A program made the position numbers and the translations under genes. A stretch of DNA of 64,000 nt from Magnetovibrio sp. (GTDB lineage: Bacteria; Pseudomonadota; Alphaproteobacteria; Rhodospirillales; Magnetovibrionaceae). The stretch spans positions 1 through 64,000 of the forward strand of contig JAPHSY010000021.1 of assembly GCA_026196495.1 (NCBI GenBank), in the 5' to 3' direction. Positions within the stretch are counted from its first letter, which is position 1, and each line of letters opens with the position of its first letter. Positions 51,703-60,343 of this stretch are shown piece after piece. Below the pieces are notes generated by a model, which saw only the letters and a program-made list of their open reading frames with translations, was not told the DNA's origin and searched no databases.

Positions 51703-54531
51703 TTATTCTGCAAGAACCGATTTGACCTTGGCCGCCAAATCTTTCAGCGAAAACGGCTTGGGCAAGAAATTAAAACCGGCATTTTCATCAATACCGCCGG
51801 GGATCACATTTTCCGCAAAACCGGAAATCAAAATCACTTTCATATCCGGGATTTCTTGGCGCACGAACTGTACCAAGGTGTGCCCGTCCATGCCCGGCAT
51901 CACCACATCGGTGACGATCAGATCAATGGGTTTTTCGGTGGCGTTGATAACTTCCAAGGCTTCTTCGCCGTTGGCGGCTTCCAGTACGGTGTAGCCTTTG
52001 TTGCGCAGGGCGCGTGATCCGAACATACGCACGGCATCTTCATCTTCCACCAACAAAATGGTGCCGACACCCGTTAAGTCCGTGTCATCGGAACCATCGC
52101 GTTCGGCTTTCAGTTCCGGTTGCGGTGTCAGTACGGGTTCAGAGGTTGCACCTTCTACTTTAGGGCCATCAAGCGCCGGTTTGGTGTTTGCCTGCACCTG
52201 TTGAACGGTGGGCGTGCCAGCGCTTTCATCAAAGCGCGGTAAACACACGGTGAACGCCGCACCTTCACCCGGTGCGCTGTCGACAAATATATAGCCGCCA
52301 GTTTGGTGAACGATACCGTAGACTGTGGACAAGCCCAGCCCCGTCCCCTCACCCACTTCTTTGGTTGAAAAGAACGGCTCAAAAATACGGCTAAGGTCTT
52401 CTTTGCGGATGCCTTCCCCCGTATCGATCACATCAATGGTGACGTAATCACCAGCGGGAACCAACTCCATGCCTTTTTGTGACGGCTCATCCAAGCTCAT
52501 ATTCGATGTGCGAATGGTCAACGTGCCACCGCCGGGCATGGCGTCACGCGCGTTCACCGCCAAGTTCAAAATCACTTGGTCAAACTGGGTCGGATCGACA
52601 CGGATGGGACCAAGATCACGGGAATGTTCAATGTTCAATTCGATGGTCGGGCCGATCAGGCGGCCCATCACTTCAGACAAATCAGACAGCTTTTCCTTGG
52701 CATCGATGACTTGCGGTTCCAGCGTTTGTTTGCGCGAAAACGCCAAAAGCTGTCGCACCAATGACGTTGCCCGCACCGCATTTTGGCGAATTTGGTTGAT
52801 GTCGTTAAAGGACGGGTCCTGCGGCCCATGACGGGTCAACAACAGATCGGAGAAGCCAATCATAGCTGTCAACAAGTTGTTGAAATCGTGCGCAATTCCA
52901 CCAGCCAACTGACCAATGGATTGCATCTTTTGCGATTGCGCGAACTGCACTTCCAAATGTTTTTGTTCAGTCGTGTCGATGAAGTGCAAGATCAACCCCG
53001 TCACTTCACCAAAGGCATCTTCCATGCGCGAGGCATAAAGTGACGCCGTTACATCGTGACCGCTGCGCGCGGGCATGCGCACTTCAATATGGGCGGCGCG
53101 CATGATGCCCATGACCACTTTCGACAACTGGCCACCCACTTCACCTTGATCCTCGCGGGCCAACCGCTCGGTAAAGGGCTGGTTGATGACATCGTCTTTA
53201 TGCAAGCCCAGCATTTTCAAGAACGCACCATTACAATCGGTGATGTTGGCCTTCATGTCCAACATGGCGATGGAAACCGGGGCTTCGTCAAACAGCCAAT
53301 ACAAACGCCGCGCGATATCGGAGATGTTTTCATCATTTCCTGAATGCACAACCACGGCCGTTTCCGGTGGCGGTTGTTTGCGCACCAAATCACGCACAAC
53401 GATGGAGCGGGTATAAAGCAATTCACCCTCATCACTGATGCGTCCTGATTGCAGCAAAAAGGCCTTAAACACTTCCCCGGCGCGTGATTGCAACGTCACT
53501 TGGCCATTGTCACCATCATTCTCATCGCCTTCGGATGGGGCCAGCTCAGTAACAAATTCAGCAAAGCCCAAGTTACCATCACGAATTTCGCCAAGTGTCA
53601 CACCCAGCCACTGGCAAAGAACATCATTGACATAGACCATACGCCCAGTGCCATCGACAGAGAAAAAGCCCACTGGCAAATTATCTAACAAATCCGCCAG
53701 CAAAGCTTCTTCAGCACTGCGGACTTCATCTAGCTCACGTTGTGCCGTAATATCGCGCGCGGCCCATCCGACAAGGCCACTTCCCGGCTTGCCTGCAGGG
53801 CGCGCTTTGAACTTCCACAACGTTTGATGCCCACCCGCAAAGGTAATGGGGACCTCGGTCCAATCCTTGGCTCCACTCGCAGCCGCACTCAGCATGCGCC
53901 GCAAAGACATAGGCGATTGGCTATCTTGTTCAGAGACCCTCACCGCATTGGGAATTTCCGCCACCGCATTGTGATGGAACAATGCCCGCATGGATTCATT
54001 GGCATATAAAATATGCCCCGCGGCATCCGAAAGCATCAACGGCTCACCCGTTTCGCCTGCAGCCATGTAAACTAACAAGGCTTCTTCATCTACGCGTGCG
54101 CGGCGACCAAGGCTCCACGCAAATGCAAAGGCCAAGGCACCGCTCGCGGTCAACAAACCCGTGGAAATTAAGTCTGGAGCAATTGGCAAACTTGGCAGCG
54201 ATACAAGACCTGTCTGCAAGACCGCATAAACACCACCCAATGCCAATCCCAAAATCCCAAATAAAGCAGGATTGGGACCTCGTGGCGGGCGGAAAGGTTT
54301 ATGTGAAACTTCGAGCTGTTGAGAACCTTTATTTGCTTTTGCCGATGCCTGATCAGATGCCGCATGATCATCAGGCGTCAATGGACCAGCGCGCAGCAAT
54401 TCCGGCGCTGGATGCAGCTTATGTTGATCCTCATCGGCATCCTCAACTGACGTATCCAGGGGATTACTCGCCACCAGATCTTCAAGGCCCGGCAAGTCAG
54501 GTTCATCTGTTGATGGTTTGTCCACCGCCAC
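51703..54531 (-). CDS. cckA: Hybrid histidine kinase CckA
   Basis: A 942-residue hybrid kinase with a long Pro/Asp-rich N-terminus, two TM helices (about 89-145), three PAS domains (about 150-270, 285-400, 415-530), HisKA (GGIAHDFNNLLTAMIGFSDLLLTRHGP), HATPase_c and a C-terminal receiver (DLIVTDVVMPGMDGHTL). The HisKA block and VRQLLAFSRKQTLEPQVID are close to CckA, the start of the CckA-ChpT-CtrA relay that controls cell cycle and motility in alphaproteobacteria. It is longer than Caulobacter CckA (about 690). The start overlaps flhB by 29 bp (GTG 54531, or GTG 54525 with AAGG upstream). Confidence 0.88.
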   Translation of the reverse strand: MAVDKPSTDEPDLPGLEDLVASNPLDTSVEDADEDQHKLHPAPELLRAGPLTPDDHAASDQASAKANKGSQQLEVSHKPFRPPRGPNPALFGILGLALGGVYAVLQTGLVSLPSLPIAPDLISTGLLTASGALAFAFAWSLGRRARVDEEALLVYMAAGETGEPLMLSDAAGHILYANESMRALFHHNAVAEIPNAVRVSEQDSQSPMSLRRMLSAAASGAKDWTEVPITFAGGHQTLWKFKARPAGKPGSGLVGWAARDITAQRELDEVRSAEEALLADLLDNLPVGFFSVDGTGRMVYVNDVLCQWLGVTLGEIRDGNLGFAEFVTELAPSEGDENDGDNGQVTLQSRAGEVFKAFLLQSGRISDEGELLYTRSIVVRDLVRKQPPPETAVVVHSGNDENISDIARRLYWLFDEAPVSIAMLDMKANITDCNGAFLKMLGLHKDDVINQPFTERLAREDQGEVGGQLSKVVMGIMRAAHIEVRMPARSGHDVTASLYASRMEDAFGEVTGLILHFIDTTEQKHLEVQFAQSQKMQSIGQLAGGIAHDFNNLLTAMIGFSDLLLTRHGPQDPSFNDINQIRQNAVRATSLVRQLLAFSRKQTLEPQVIDAKEKLSDLSEVMGRLIGPTIELNIEHSRDLGPIRVDPTQFDQVILNLAVNARDAMPGGGTLTIRTSNMSLDEPSQKGMELVPAGDYVTIDVIDTGEGIRKEDLSRIFEPFFSTKEVGEGTGLGLSTVYGIVHQTGGYIFVDSAPGEGAAFTVCLPRFDESAGTPTVQQVQANTKPALDGPKVEGATSEPVLTPQPELKAERDGSDDTDLTGVGTILLVEDEDAVRMFGSRALRNKGYTVLEAANGEEALEVINATEKPIDLIVTDVVMPGMDGHTLVQFVRQEIPDMKVILISGFAENVIPGGIDENAGFNFLPKPFSLKDLAAKVKSVLAE

Positions 54532-55597
54532 CTTGGTTGTTTCCTTTCAAGCCCATGACGTAGCCGATAACTTCGGCCACGGCTTGGTAGTGTTCTACCG
54601 GAATCTCTTCATCCAATTCCGCCGTCGCATAGAGTGCACGTGCCAATGGTGGGTTCTCAACAATCGGCACATCGTTCTCTTCGGCAACTTCTCTTATTCT
54701 AAATGCCAGAGAATCAACGCCTTTTGCAACCAACTTCGGTGCTTGCATATTCTCAGCTTTGTATTCCAACGCCACAGCATAGTGGGTCGGGTTGGTAATC
54801 ACCACATCAGCATCAGGTACATTGCTCATCATCCGCTGCTGTGCACGTTCCACACGTATTTTACGAATACGCGCCTTAATCTGTGGGTCGCCTTCTGTAT
54901 CTTTATGCTCATCCTTGATTTCTTGGCGGCTCATTTTCAACGATTTGATAAACTCGAATTTTTGATACGCATAGTCCAAGACAGCCACAGCAAACATGAC
55001 AAACAAAGCACCTGCAAAGATGCTTAATGCGACAACATAAATTCGGTCTAGAACCCCCCATAAATCGACATCTGGCATCAAAGTGATGTCAACCATCCAC
55101 GGTGCAGCCATATAGAACGATATGGTCCCCAACACCGTTAACTTAAACAAGCCTTTGAGAAACTCAACAACGGAGCGCACGGAGAACATCCGTTTCACCC
55201 CTTTCAACAATGATATATTGCTGGGTTGAGGCATAATTTTACTGGGGGCAACAAGAAGTCCACTTTGTGCCACATTTGCAACCAAAGCCAAAATAACCAA
55301 CATGCCAAAGAATGGAGCTGCCGTCAGAATAATGTGCAGCAAAATGTCCCCAACCAGACTTGGCATCATAGCGCGGGATAGATGAATATCTTCTACTTTT
55401 TCAATGAGTATGAAATTAAACGTTAGAACACGTTTCATCATCCACGGCGCCAATAGGGCTAGGCCCATACCGCCGCCTAACAAAATTGCCCAGTTTTTAA
55501 CTTCTGGAGATGACCCGACTTGGCCTTTTTCTCGTGCTTTTGAGAGTTTTCGGGCTGTCGGGTCTTCAGTTTTCTGGGAGTCGTCTTCGTCTGCCAT
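54503..55597 (-). CDS. flhB: Flagellar export switch protein FlhB
   Basis: A 364-residue FlhB that sets substrate specificity of the flagellar export apparatus. Four TM helices occupy the N-terminal 210 residues; the self-cleavage site is VVITNPTHYAVALEYK. C-terminal FlhBc follows (FRIREVAEENDVPIVENPPLARALYATAELDEEIPVEHYQAVAEVIGYV). Full length. It overlaps cckA. Confidence 0.96.
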   Translation of the reverse strand: MADEDDSQKTEDPTARKLSKAREKGQVGSSPEVKNWAILLGGGMGLALLAPWMMKRVLTFNFILIEKVEDIHLSRAMMPSLVGDILLHIILTAAPFFGMLVILALVANVAQSGLLVAPSKIMPQPSNISLLKGVKRMFSVRSVVEFLKGLFKLTVLGTISFYMAAPWMVDITLMPDVDLWGVLDRIYVVALSIFAGALFVMFAVAVLDYAYQKFEFIKSLKMSRQEIKDEHKDTEGDPQIKARIRKIRVERAQQRMMSNVPDADVVITNPTHYAVALEYKAENMQAPKLVAKGVDSLAFRIREVAEENDVPIVENPPLARALYATAELDEEIPVEHYQAVAEVIGYVMGLKGNNQGGGGQTINR

Positions 55598-55624
55598 GGC
55601 ACTCCTATCCTATTTCAAGCCTTC

Positions 55625-56386
55625 TCAAAATGATCCGAAGGCATGGAGGCCATTTTCGAAATAGCGCATAAAAACCAGCATCATGACACTAAATGACGAA
55701 ATCAGAATCCAGAACTGCAAGGCAATCTGGATTGGCATACCAAAGAAGAACACAGGCAATTGCGGCATTAAGCGCCCCATAATGCCCAACACGATGTAAT
55801 AAGCCAGCCCTGACACGATGAGCGGCGATGCAATTTGAAGTCCAATCCGAAAACTGTCAGCCACCCTGTGCGCAATGTAATCAGACATATCGCCGATTAA
55901 AGGTACACTGGTTGGAGCAAAAAGTGTGTAGCTGTCGACCACGGCTGCCAACATCAAATGATGAGTATTGGTCACAAACACAAGTGTAATTCCAGCAGTC
56001 GAAATAAATGTTGATAGAACTGAGCTTTGCGATTCAGAAATTGGATCTTGCGTAAACGCGTTCGACATGGATGAAACCAACGCCAAGATCGTTCCTGCAG
56101 TTTGCAATGAAGCCATAAAGATACGTGGAATAATTCCTAAAAACAAACCGACAACTGCTTCTGTTACAATCAACAAAGCCAGTAAAGATGCACTTGTGGG
56201 CTCTCCTGGCAATACAGGCAATAGGACTGGCGTCAGCAAAAAGCTGATCAAGAGAGCAAAAGTTAGACGAATGGGAACGGGAACCTGCATGGACCCAAAG
56301 CCTGGCATTACAGACATTGCCGTTCCAAGACGTACAAAAATAAGCAAAAAGGCAAATAAATTCAGGTTAATGATCTGGCTTAACAT
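55625..56386 (-). CDS. fliR: Flagellar biosynthesis protein FliR
   Basis: A 253-residue membrane component of the flagellar export gate with about six helices (NLFAFLLIFVRLGTAMSVMPGFGSMQVPVPIRLTFALLISFLLTPVLL; GLAYYIVLGIMGRLMPQLPVFFFGMPIQIALQFWILISSFSVMMLVFM). Normal length. It lies between fliQ and flhB in the operon, with 12-bp and 27-bp gaps. Confidence 0.95.
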   Translation of the reverse strand: MLSQIINLNLFAFLLIFVRLGTAMSVMPGFGSMQVPVPIRLTFALLISFLLTPVLLPVLPGEPTSASLLALLIVTEAVVGLFLGIIPRIFMASLQTAGTILALVSSMSNAFTQDPISESQSSVLSTFISTAGITLVFVTNTHHLMLAAVVDSYTLFAPTSVPLIGDMSDYIAHRVADSFRIGLQIASPLIVSGLAYYIVLGIMGRLMPQLPVFFFGMPIQIALQFWILISSFSVMMLVFMRYFENGLHAFGSF

Positions 56387-56398
56387 CTCACCCCCTCA

Positions 56399-56662
56399 TT
56401 ATCCCGTCGCAATACGTTCAAATACAGTGAGTGCAAATTCGATCACAGTGGTCATCATAAAGGGCAGAAAGACAACAATGGCTACGAAAATCACCAAAAT
56501 TTTCGGCACAAATGTCAACGTCATTTCTTGAATCGTTGTAAGGGCTTGGAACAACGCAATAATCAAACCGATAAGCAGACCAGCCATCATAATAGGTCCA
56601 GCGGCCATCAAAACCACCCAGAGTGCGCCTTGCGCAATCTCAAGAACATCTACTTGATTCAT
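56399..56662 (-). CDS. fliQ: Flagellar biosynthesis protein FliQ
   Basis: An 87-residue export-gate subunit with two hydrophobic helices (ALWVVLMAAGPIMMAGLLIGLIIALFQALTTIQEMTLTFVPKIL). Normal length; between fliE and fliR. Confidence 0.95.
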   Translation of the reverse strand: MNQVDVLEIAQGALWVVLMAAGPIMMAGLLIGLIIALFQALTTIQEMTLTFVPKILVIFVAIVVFLPFMMTTVIEFALTVFERIATG

Positions 56663-56762
56663 GGCTCAGTTTAAGACCTTTAGATACCGGCTTCACACTG
56701 AAATCCTCGCATCTTTCAGGCTTGCCAATACGTTATCACATACGTACGGCTCCCCCACCTAA

Positions 56763-57095
56763 TTAGATAGGCATACGGAGAATCTCTTTGTAAGCTTCAA
56801 CGACCTTGTCGCGGATAGCAACAACCGTCTGCAAAGTAACTTCAGCTTCGCTCACAGCCGTCACAACATCAGTTAAATTTGCCTGATTCTGAATGCCCTG
56901 GATGCTCATCTGCTCGCTGCGCTTACCGATCTCATTGGCCTGCTCTAAGTACGAGCCCAGCAGGTTTGAAAACTTGCCTTGGGATGGATCACCCTGATCT
57001 TGATCCGGGATCGAACTAGGGGCAACACCATTTTGTTGAGCCTGAGTGTAAAGCTGTGCGGCTTTTGCAATATTCACATTGGGATCGATAGCCAT
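56763..57095 (-). CDS. fliE: Flagellar hook-basal body protein FliE
   Basis: A 110-residue adaptor between MS ring and rod. The conserved end VVTAVSEAEVTLQTVVAIRDKVVEAYKEILRMPI is the FliE signature. It follows flgC after 36 bp. Confidence 0.95.
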   Translation of the reverse strand: MAIDPNVNIAKAAQLYTQAQQNGVAPSSIPDQDQGDPSQGKFSNLLGSYLEQANEIGKRSEQMSIQGIQNQANLTDVVTAVSEAEVTLQTVVAIRDKVVEAYKEILRMPI

Positions 57096-57131
57096 GCCTT
57101 ACACTCCTGATCTTATTGTTGTTTTAGCGGT

Positions 57132-57542
57132 TTAACGCAAAATGCCGATGGTTTGTTGCAACATTGTTTTGGACGATTTGATAACGTTCAAGTTGGCTTC
57201 ATAAGAGCGTTGAGCTTCACGCATATCCATCATTTCCACCAAAGAACTTACATTTGGGGCCTGAACGTAACCGTCGGGACCAGCCGCCGGGTGAGCAGGA
57301 TCGTAACGACGTTGGAAATCAGAACGGTCAGCTTGGATTCGATCAACCTTTACCGTATCCACACCCAAAGAGCGGTCTAATTCGTTACGAAATGTCACGA
57401 CTTTTCGTCGATAGGGCGTTTCTCCGGGCTGAGTTGGCAACGAATCGGCATTGGCAACGTTCTCAGAAACCACACGCAAACGTGTACCTTGGGCTTTCAT
57501 ACCTGCAGCCGATATACGCAATGTTTTAAGTAATTCGTCCAT
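57132..57542 (-). CDS. flgC: Flagellar rod protein FlgC
   Basis: A 136-residue proximal rod protein. N-terminal ISAAGMKAQGTRLRVVSENVANADS and C-terminal NVSSLVEMMDMREAQRSYEANLNVIKSSKTMLQQTIGIL are the rod/hook family ends. Exported by the flagellar apparatus without a Sec signal. Confidence 0.96.
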   Translation of the reverse strand: MDELLKTLRISAAGMKAQGTRLRVVSENVANADSLPTQPGETPYRRKVVTFRNELDRSLGVDTVKVDRIQADRSDFQRRYDPAHPAAGPDGYVQAPNVSSLVEMMDMREAQRSYEANLNVIKSSKTMLQQTIGILR

Positions 57543-57577
57543 AACGCCTGACCTGTTTACCCTTTAGCCGTTAAACC

Positions 57578-57985
57578 TTAACGCTGTTTGCCAATGGCAA
57601 TTTTAATCATACTGATGTGTTTGCGATAGAGCTCGTTGGTGAGCTGATATTTCATCTGAGTTTCACCGATTTTTGCCATTTGCTCTTCCAACACCACGCC
57701 ATTGCCATCGGGGGAAGTTTCATAAGGGCTACGGTTTTCTTCGGTTTTATAGCCATTTGCACTGCTTTGAGAGCTCGCGACCGTAGTCCCGGACATGGTG
57801 TTCATCACGTCACGTTTGTGCTGGCGGTGCATCATTTCACGAAAATCAACGGCCTTAAGGTCTTTGGGCTTATATCCAGGGGTGTCGGAGTTAGCAACGT
57901 TTTGCGCCAAGACTTCCTGGCGGCGGCCAAGCCACTTCATCTGCCCCTTAACCATGCCAAACAGTGTTAATTTACCGAGTTCCAT
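57578..57985 (-). CDS. flgB: Flagellar rod protein FlgB
   Basis: A 135-residue proximal rod protein and the first gene of the operon: MELGKLTLFGMVKGQMKWLGRRQEVLAQNVANSDTPGYKPKDL, ending KIGETQMKYQLTNELYRKHISMIKIAIGKQ. A sigma-54-like promoter lies about 80 bp upstream. Confidence 0.95.
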   Translation of the reverse strand: MELGKLTLFGMVKGQMKWLGRRQEVLAQNVANSDTPGYKPKDLKAVDFREMMHRQHKRDVMNTMSGTTVASSQSSANGYKTEENRSPYETSPDGNGVVLEEQMAKIGETQMKYQLTNELYRKHISMIKIAIGKQR

Positions 57986-58061
57986 AACTCTGCCTTCTTA
58001 AGTCCATAAGTACGTTGAAAAACAACGTAGATTCGCAGTCCCAGCGAAGTTAATCCCTTTC

Positions 58062-58090
58062 TGGGCAAAATATGTTCCGTTCTGGAACGG
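58062..58090 (-). promoter_or_regulatory. Sigma-54-like promoter of the flgB operon with overlapping palindrome
   Basis: On the minus strand CGGAACATATTTTGCC has GG and GC 10 bp apart and the TTGC core, a good match to the -24/-12 sigma-54 element. CCGTTCTGGAACGG, a palindrome at 58077-58090, overlaps its upstream edge. A start site near 58053 would give a leader of about 70 bases. Confidence 0.5.
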
Positions 58091-58244
58091 GAAAAGCTTA
58101 CTGTTCGAGTCTCTCCCAGACCTTTTAAGATTCAATGAATCACCCTCAAAGCACACGTATAACGATTCTTTTTGGGGTGATTCAGAGGATGTTAAGCGCC
58201 ATCTGTCAGAGTCCAGGCAAGTATTTGATACAGAATCGGAATTT

Positions 58245-58592
58245 GTGAACGTGCAAAGCGATGATAAGCCCCTTGATGTGAAGCCAACCAACCCCGATGA
58301 CATCACCGGGGAAGAAGTTGCGGTTGCATTGACTTATTCGCCCGTATCCGACCAAGCCCCCCGGGTGGTCGCGAAGGGCCAAGGGTGGCTTGCACGTCAA
58401 ATTATAGAAGTTGCCGAGGCCAATGGCGTCGAGATTCGATCTGATTCCGACCTAGCCTTGTTACTGGCACAGGTTGATGTGGACAGCGAAATCCCCCTCG
58501 AAGCGTTTACCGTTGTGGCTGAGATGCTGTCGTATATCTATGAAAAGAACAAAGAATGGCCCGATGGTATGGGCCCTAAGGGCAAATCTTAA
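58245..58592 (+). CDS. flhX: FlhB C-terminal domain paralogue (FlhX)
   Basis: A 115-residue protein with only the cytoplasmic FlhB-like domain: EEVAVALTYSPVSDQAPRVVAKGQGWLARQIIEVAEANGVEIRSDSDLALLLAQVDVDSEIPLEAFTVVAEMLSYIY. The NPTH cleavage motif of FlhB is absent (the segment reads ALTYSP), as in FlhX proteins. It is divergent from the operon that ends in full-length flhB and probably assists export switching. The start is GTG. Confidence 0.85.
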   Translation: MNVQSDDKPLDVKPTNPDDITGEEVAVALTYSPVSDQAPRVVAKGQGWLARQIIEVAEANGVEIRSDSDLALLLAQVDVDSEIPLEAFTVVAEMLSYIYEKNKEWPDGMGPKGKS

Positions 58593-58610
58593 GGGAAACG
58601 GGCAAGTGTG

Positions 58611-58931
58611 ATGAGTGATGAAGTTGAAAACCGTATCCGGGAAGAGTTGGAAAAGGCCGCAAGCCTGATATCTGGCTCACGTCATCTGATGGCCGAGGGA
58701 CGCCACGTGGACCTCAGTGCTATGGAGGAACGCATTCGTGCTGTTAATGAGGCCATCACAGCCGCGCCAGAACAGATTGCCAATACCTACAAAGACCATC
58801 TCATCGCCCTACTCGAAGCCCTAGATGCTTTGGAACAAGACTTGGAAACGCACCACAAAGAGCGTGAAGATGGCTTAAACACCATTCGCATGCGTGAGGC
58901 TCAAGACGCCTATGGACCGCCCAAAAAGTAG
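58611..58931 (+). CDS. Small coiled-coil protein in the flagellar cluster
   Basis: A 106-residue, all-helical, highly charged protein (ENRIREELEKAASLISGSRHLMAEGRHVDLSAMEERIRAVNEAI; HLIALLEALDALEQDLETHHKERED). No family is recognised, but size, charge and position between flhX and fliO suggest a FliT-like chaperone or other flagellar helper. ATG 58611 is used (GTG 58608 is adjacent). Confidence 0.65.
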   Translation: MSDEVENRIREELEKAASLISGSRHLMAEGRHVDLSAMEERIRAVNEAITAAPEQIANTYKDHLIALLEALDALEQDLETHHKEREDGLNTIRMREAQDAYGPPKK

Positions 58932-59004
58932 GACTCCCAACACCATATAAACCGAATCGGAAACTCAAGCGCATACACAAATACAATGCTATCCACAGTG
59001 TCAT

Positions 59005-59030
59005 GCCCAAAAACCTTAAGGTTTCTGGGC
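59005..59030. promoter_or_regulatory. 26-bp near-perfect palindrome upstream of fliO
   Basis: Twelve of thirteen base pairs match around the centre AAACCTTAAGGTTT. It lies 53 bp before fliO. No T run follows, so it is more likely an operator or transcript-stability hairpin than a terminator. Confidence 0.5.
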
Positions 59031-59082
59031 GTTAAGGTGGATCAGTTTAACCCAACCCCAAGAACGTCTATTGTCTGTGCCT

Positions 59083-59418
59083 ATGGATTATGGAAATTAC
59101 TTTCGCTTCGTTTTCGCCTTTCTCTTCGTATTGGGGCTCATTGGTGTGCTCACCGTATTGGTGCGCCGCTATGGTTTGGGTATGGTTCCCGCCAACATGC
59201 GTAAAGGCCAAGACCGACGCCTCAGCCTTGTTGAAGTGTTGCCCATTGATGCTAAACGTCGCGCAATTTTAATCCGTCGTGATGACGTCGAACATTTGGT
59301 CATCGTCGGTTCCGATAGCGATACCGTGGTTGAAACAGGGATCAAAACCCGCCCAGACTTTTCAAAAGTCCTTGATGAAACAACCACGCCCCCATCAGAC
59401 AAAGTGGGGGATACATGA
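59083..59418 (+). CDS. fliO: Flagellar biosynthesis protein FliO
   Basis: A 111-residue FliO with one N-terminal helix (FRFVFAFLFVLGLIGVLTVLVRRYGLG) and a small cytoplasmic domain (DRRLSLVEVLPIDAKRRAILIRRDDVEHLVIVGSDSDTVVETGI). It helps FliP assembly. Its end overlaps the fliP start by four bases (ATGA). ATG 59083 is preferred over the track TTG. Confidence 0.85.
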   Translation: MDYGNYFRFVFAFLFVLGLIGVLTVLVRRYGLGMVPANMRKGQDRRLSLVEVLPIDAKRRAILIRRDDVEHLVIVGSDSDTVVETGIKTRPDFSKVLDETTTPPSDKVGDT

Positions 59419-60212
59419 GACCCTTCAGCCTAACCCGCAAATTATTGAGCCCAGCCATCAAGCCAATGTTGAAAATGACTGTGTTTTGCTTGGCCGTGGC
59501 AGGTTTCTTTGCGTTCACCCCCTTGGACGCCTTAGCGCAAAGCCTGACCTTGGACATGGGACCAGATGCCGGTGCCTCGACCACCGGACGCGTGATTCAG
59601 CTGGTATTGCTGCTCACCATTTTATCGTTAGCCCCTTCAATCTTGGTGATGATGACATCATTCACCCGCATCATTGTGGTGTTATCGTTTTTACGCACCG
59701 CGTTGGGAACACAACAAACGCCACCTAACCAAGTGCTGGTATCATTGGCCCTTTTCATGACCATGTTCATCATGATGCCAACCTTCCAAACGACTTATGA
59801 TGATGCTGTACAGCCGCTGCTCGACGGAACAATTGATGAAACCATGGCCTTCAATCGCGCTATTGTTCCCTTTGAAACCTTTATGAAGGATCATGTGCGC
59901 GAACAGGACTTGGCCCTGTTCGTAGACATGGCTAAGCTGAAAGATGAAGACGTGGCTGAAAACATGCCCATGCGGGTCTTAATCCCGGCTTTCATGATTT
60001 CAGAATTGCGCCGCGCCTTTGAAATTGGATTCTTGTTGTTTGTGCCGTTTCTGATCATCGACATGGTGGTCGCCTCCGTTTTGATGGCGATGGGTATGAT
60101 GATGTTGCCGCCAATTATGATTGCTTTGCCCTTCAAGATCATCTTCTTCGTTCTTGTTGATGGTTGGTACATGATTGTGGGGTCATTGGTGCGCAGTTAC
60201 GGCGGCGTATAA
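59415..60212 (+). CDS. fliP: Flagellar biosynthesis protein FliP
   Basis: A 265-residue core subunit of the export gate with a cleavable signal-like N-terminus (MTVFCLAVAGFFAFTPLDALAQS). Typical blocks: LAPSILVMMTSFTRIIVVLSFLRTALGTQQTPPNQVLVSLALFMTMFIM, VLIPAFMISELRRAFEIGFLLFVPFLIIDMVVASVLMAMGMMMLPP and LPFKIIFFVLVDGWYMIVGSLV. Co-transcribed with fliO. Confidence 0.96.
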   Translation: MRPFSLTRKLLSPAIKPMLKMTVFCLAVAGFFAFTPLDALAQSLTLDMGPDAGASTTGRVIQLVLLLTILSLAPSILVMMTSFTRIIVVLSFLRTALGTQQTPPNQVLVSLALFMTMFIMMPTFQTTYDDAVQPLLDGTIDETMAFNRAIVPFETFMKDHVREQDLALFVDMAKLKDEDVAENMPMRVLIPAFMISELRRAFEIGFLLFVPFLIIDMVVASVLMAMGMMMLPPIMIALPFKIIFFVLVDGWYMIVGSLVRSYGGV

Positions 60213-60267
60213 CCCCCCATGTCTTCAAAAAATGGTTTTTTTGTGCTACAATTCCCTCGGGAAGTGT

Positions 60268-60338
60268 GGAGGATGTCCTCCTGCCCAAGGTGATGAAAAG
60301 ATCGAACGATCACACCGGTTTTCTCAAATAAGAGGAGG
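60268..60338 (+). promoter_or_regulatory. Possible RNA switch in the hsp20 leader
   Basis: CCTCC at 60277-60281 can pair with GGAGG at 60268-60272 (loop ATGT) or, as CCTCCT, with the ribosome binding site AGGAGG at 60333-60338. The two pairings exclude each other. A GATC-GAAC-GATC mini-hairpin sits between. A plausible promoter (TTCAAA-N17-TACAAT at 60224-60252) would transcribe all these parts. Confidence 0.45.
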
Positions 60339-60343
60339 CTGAA

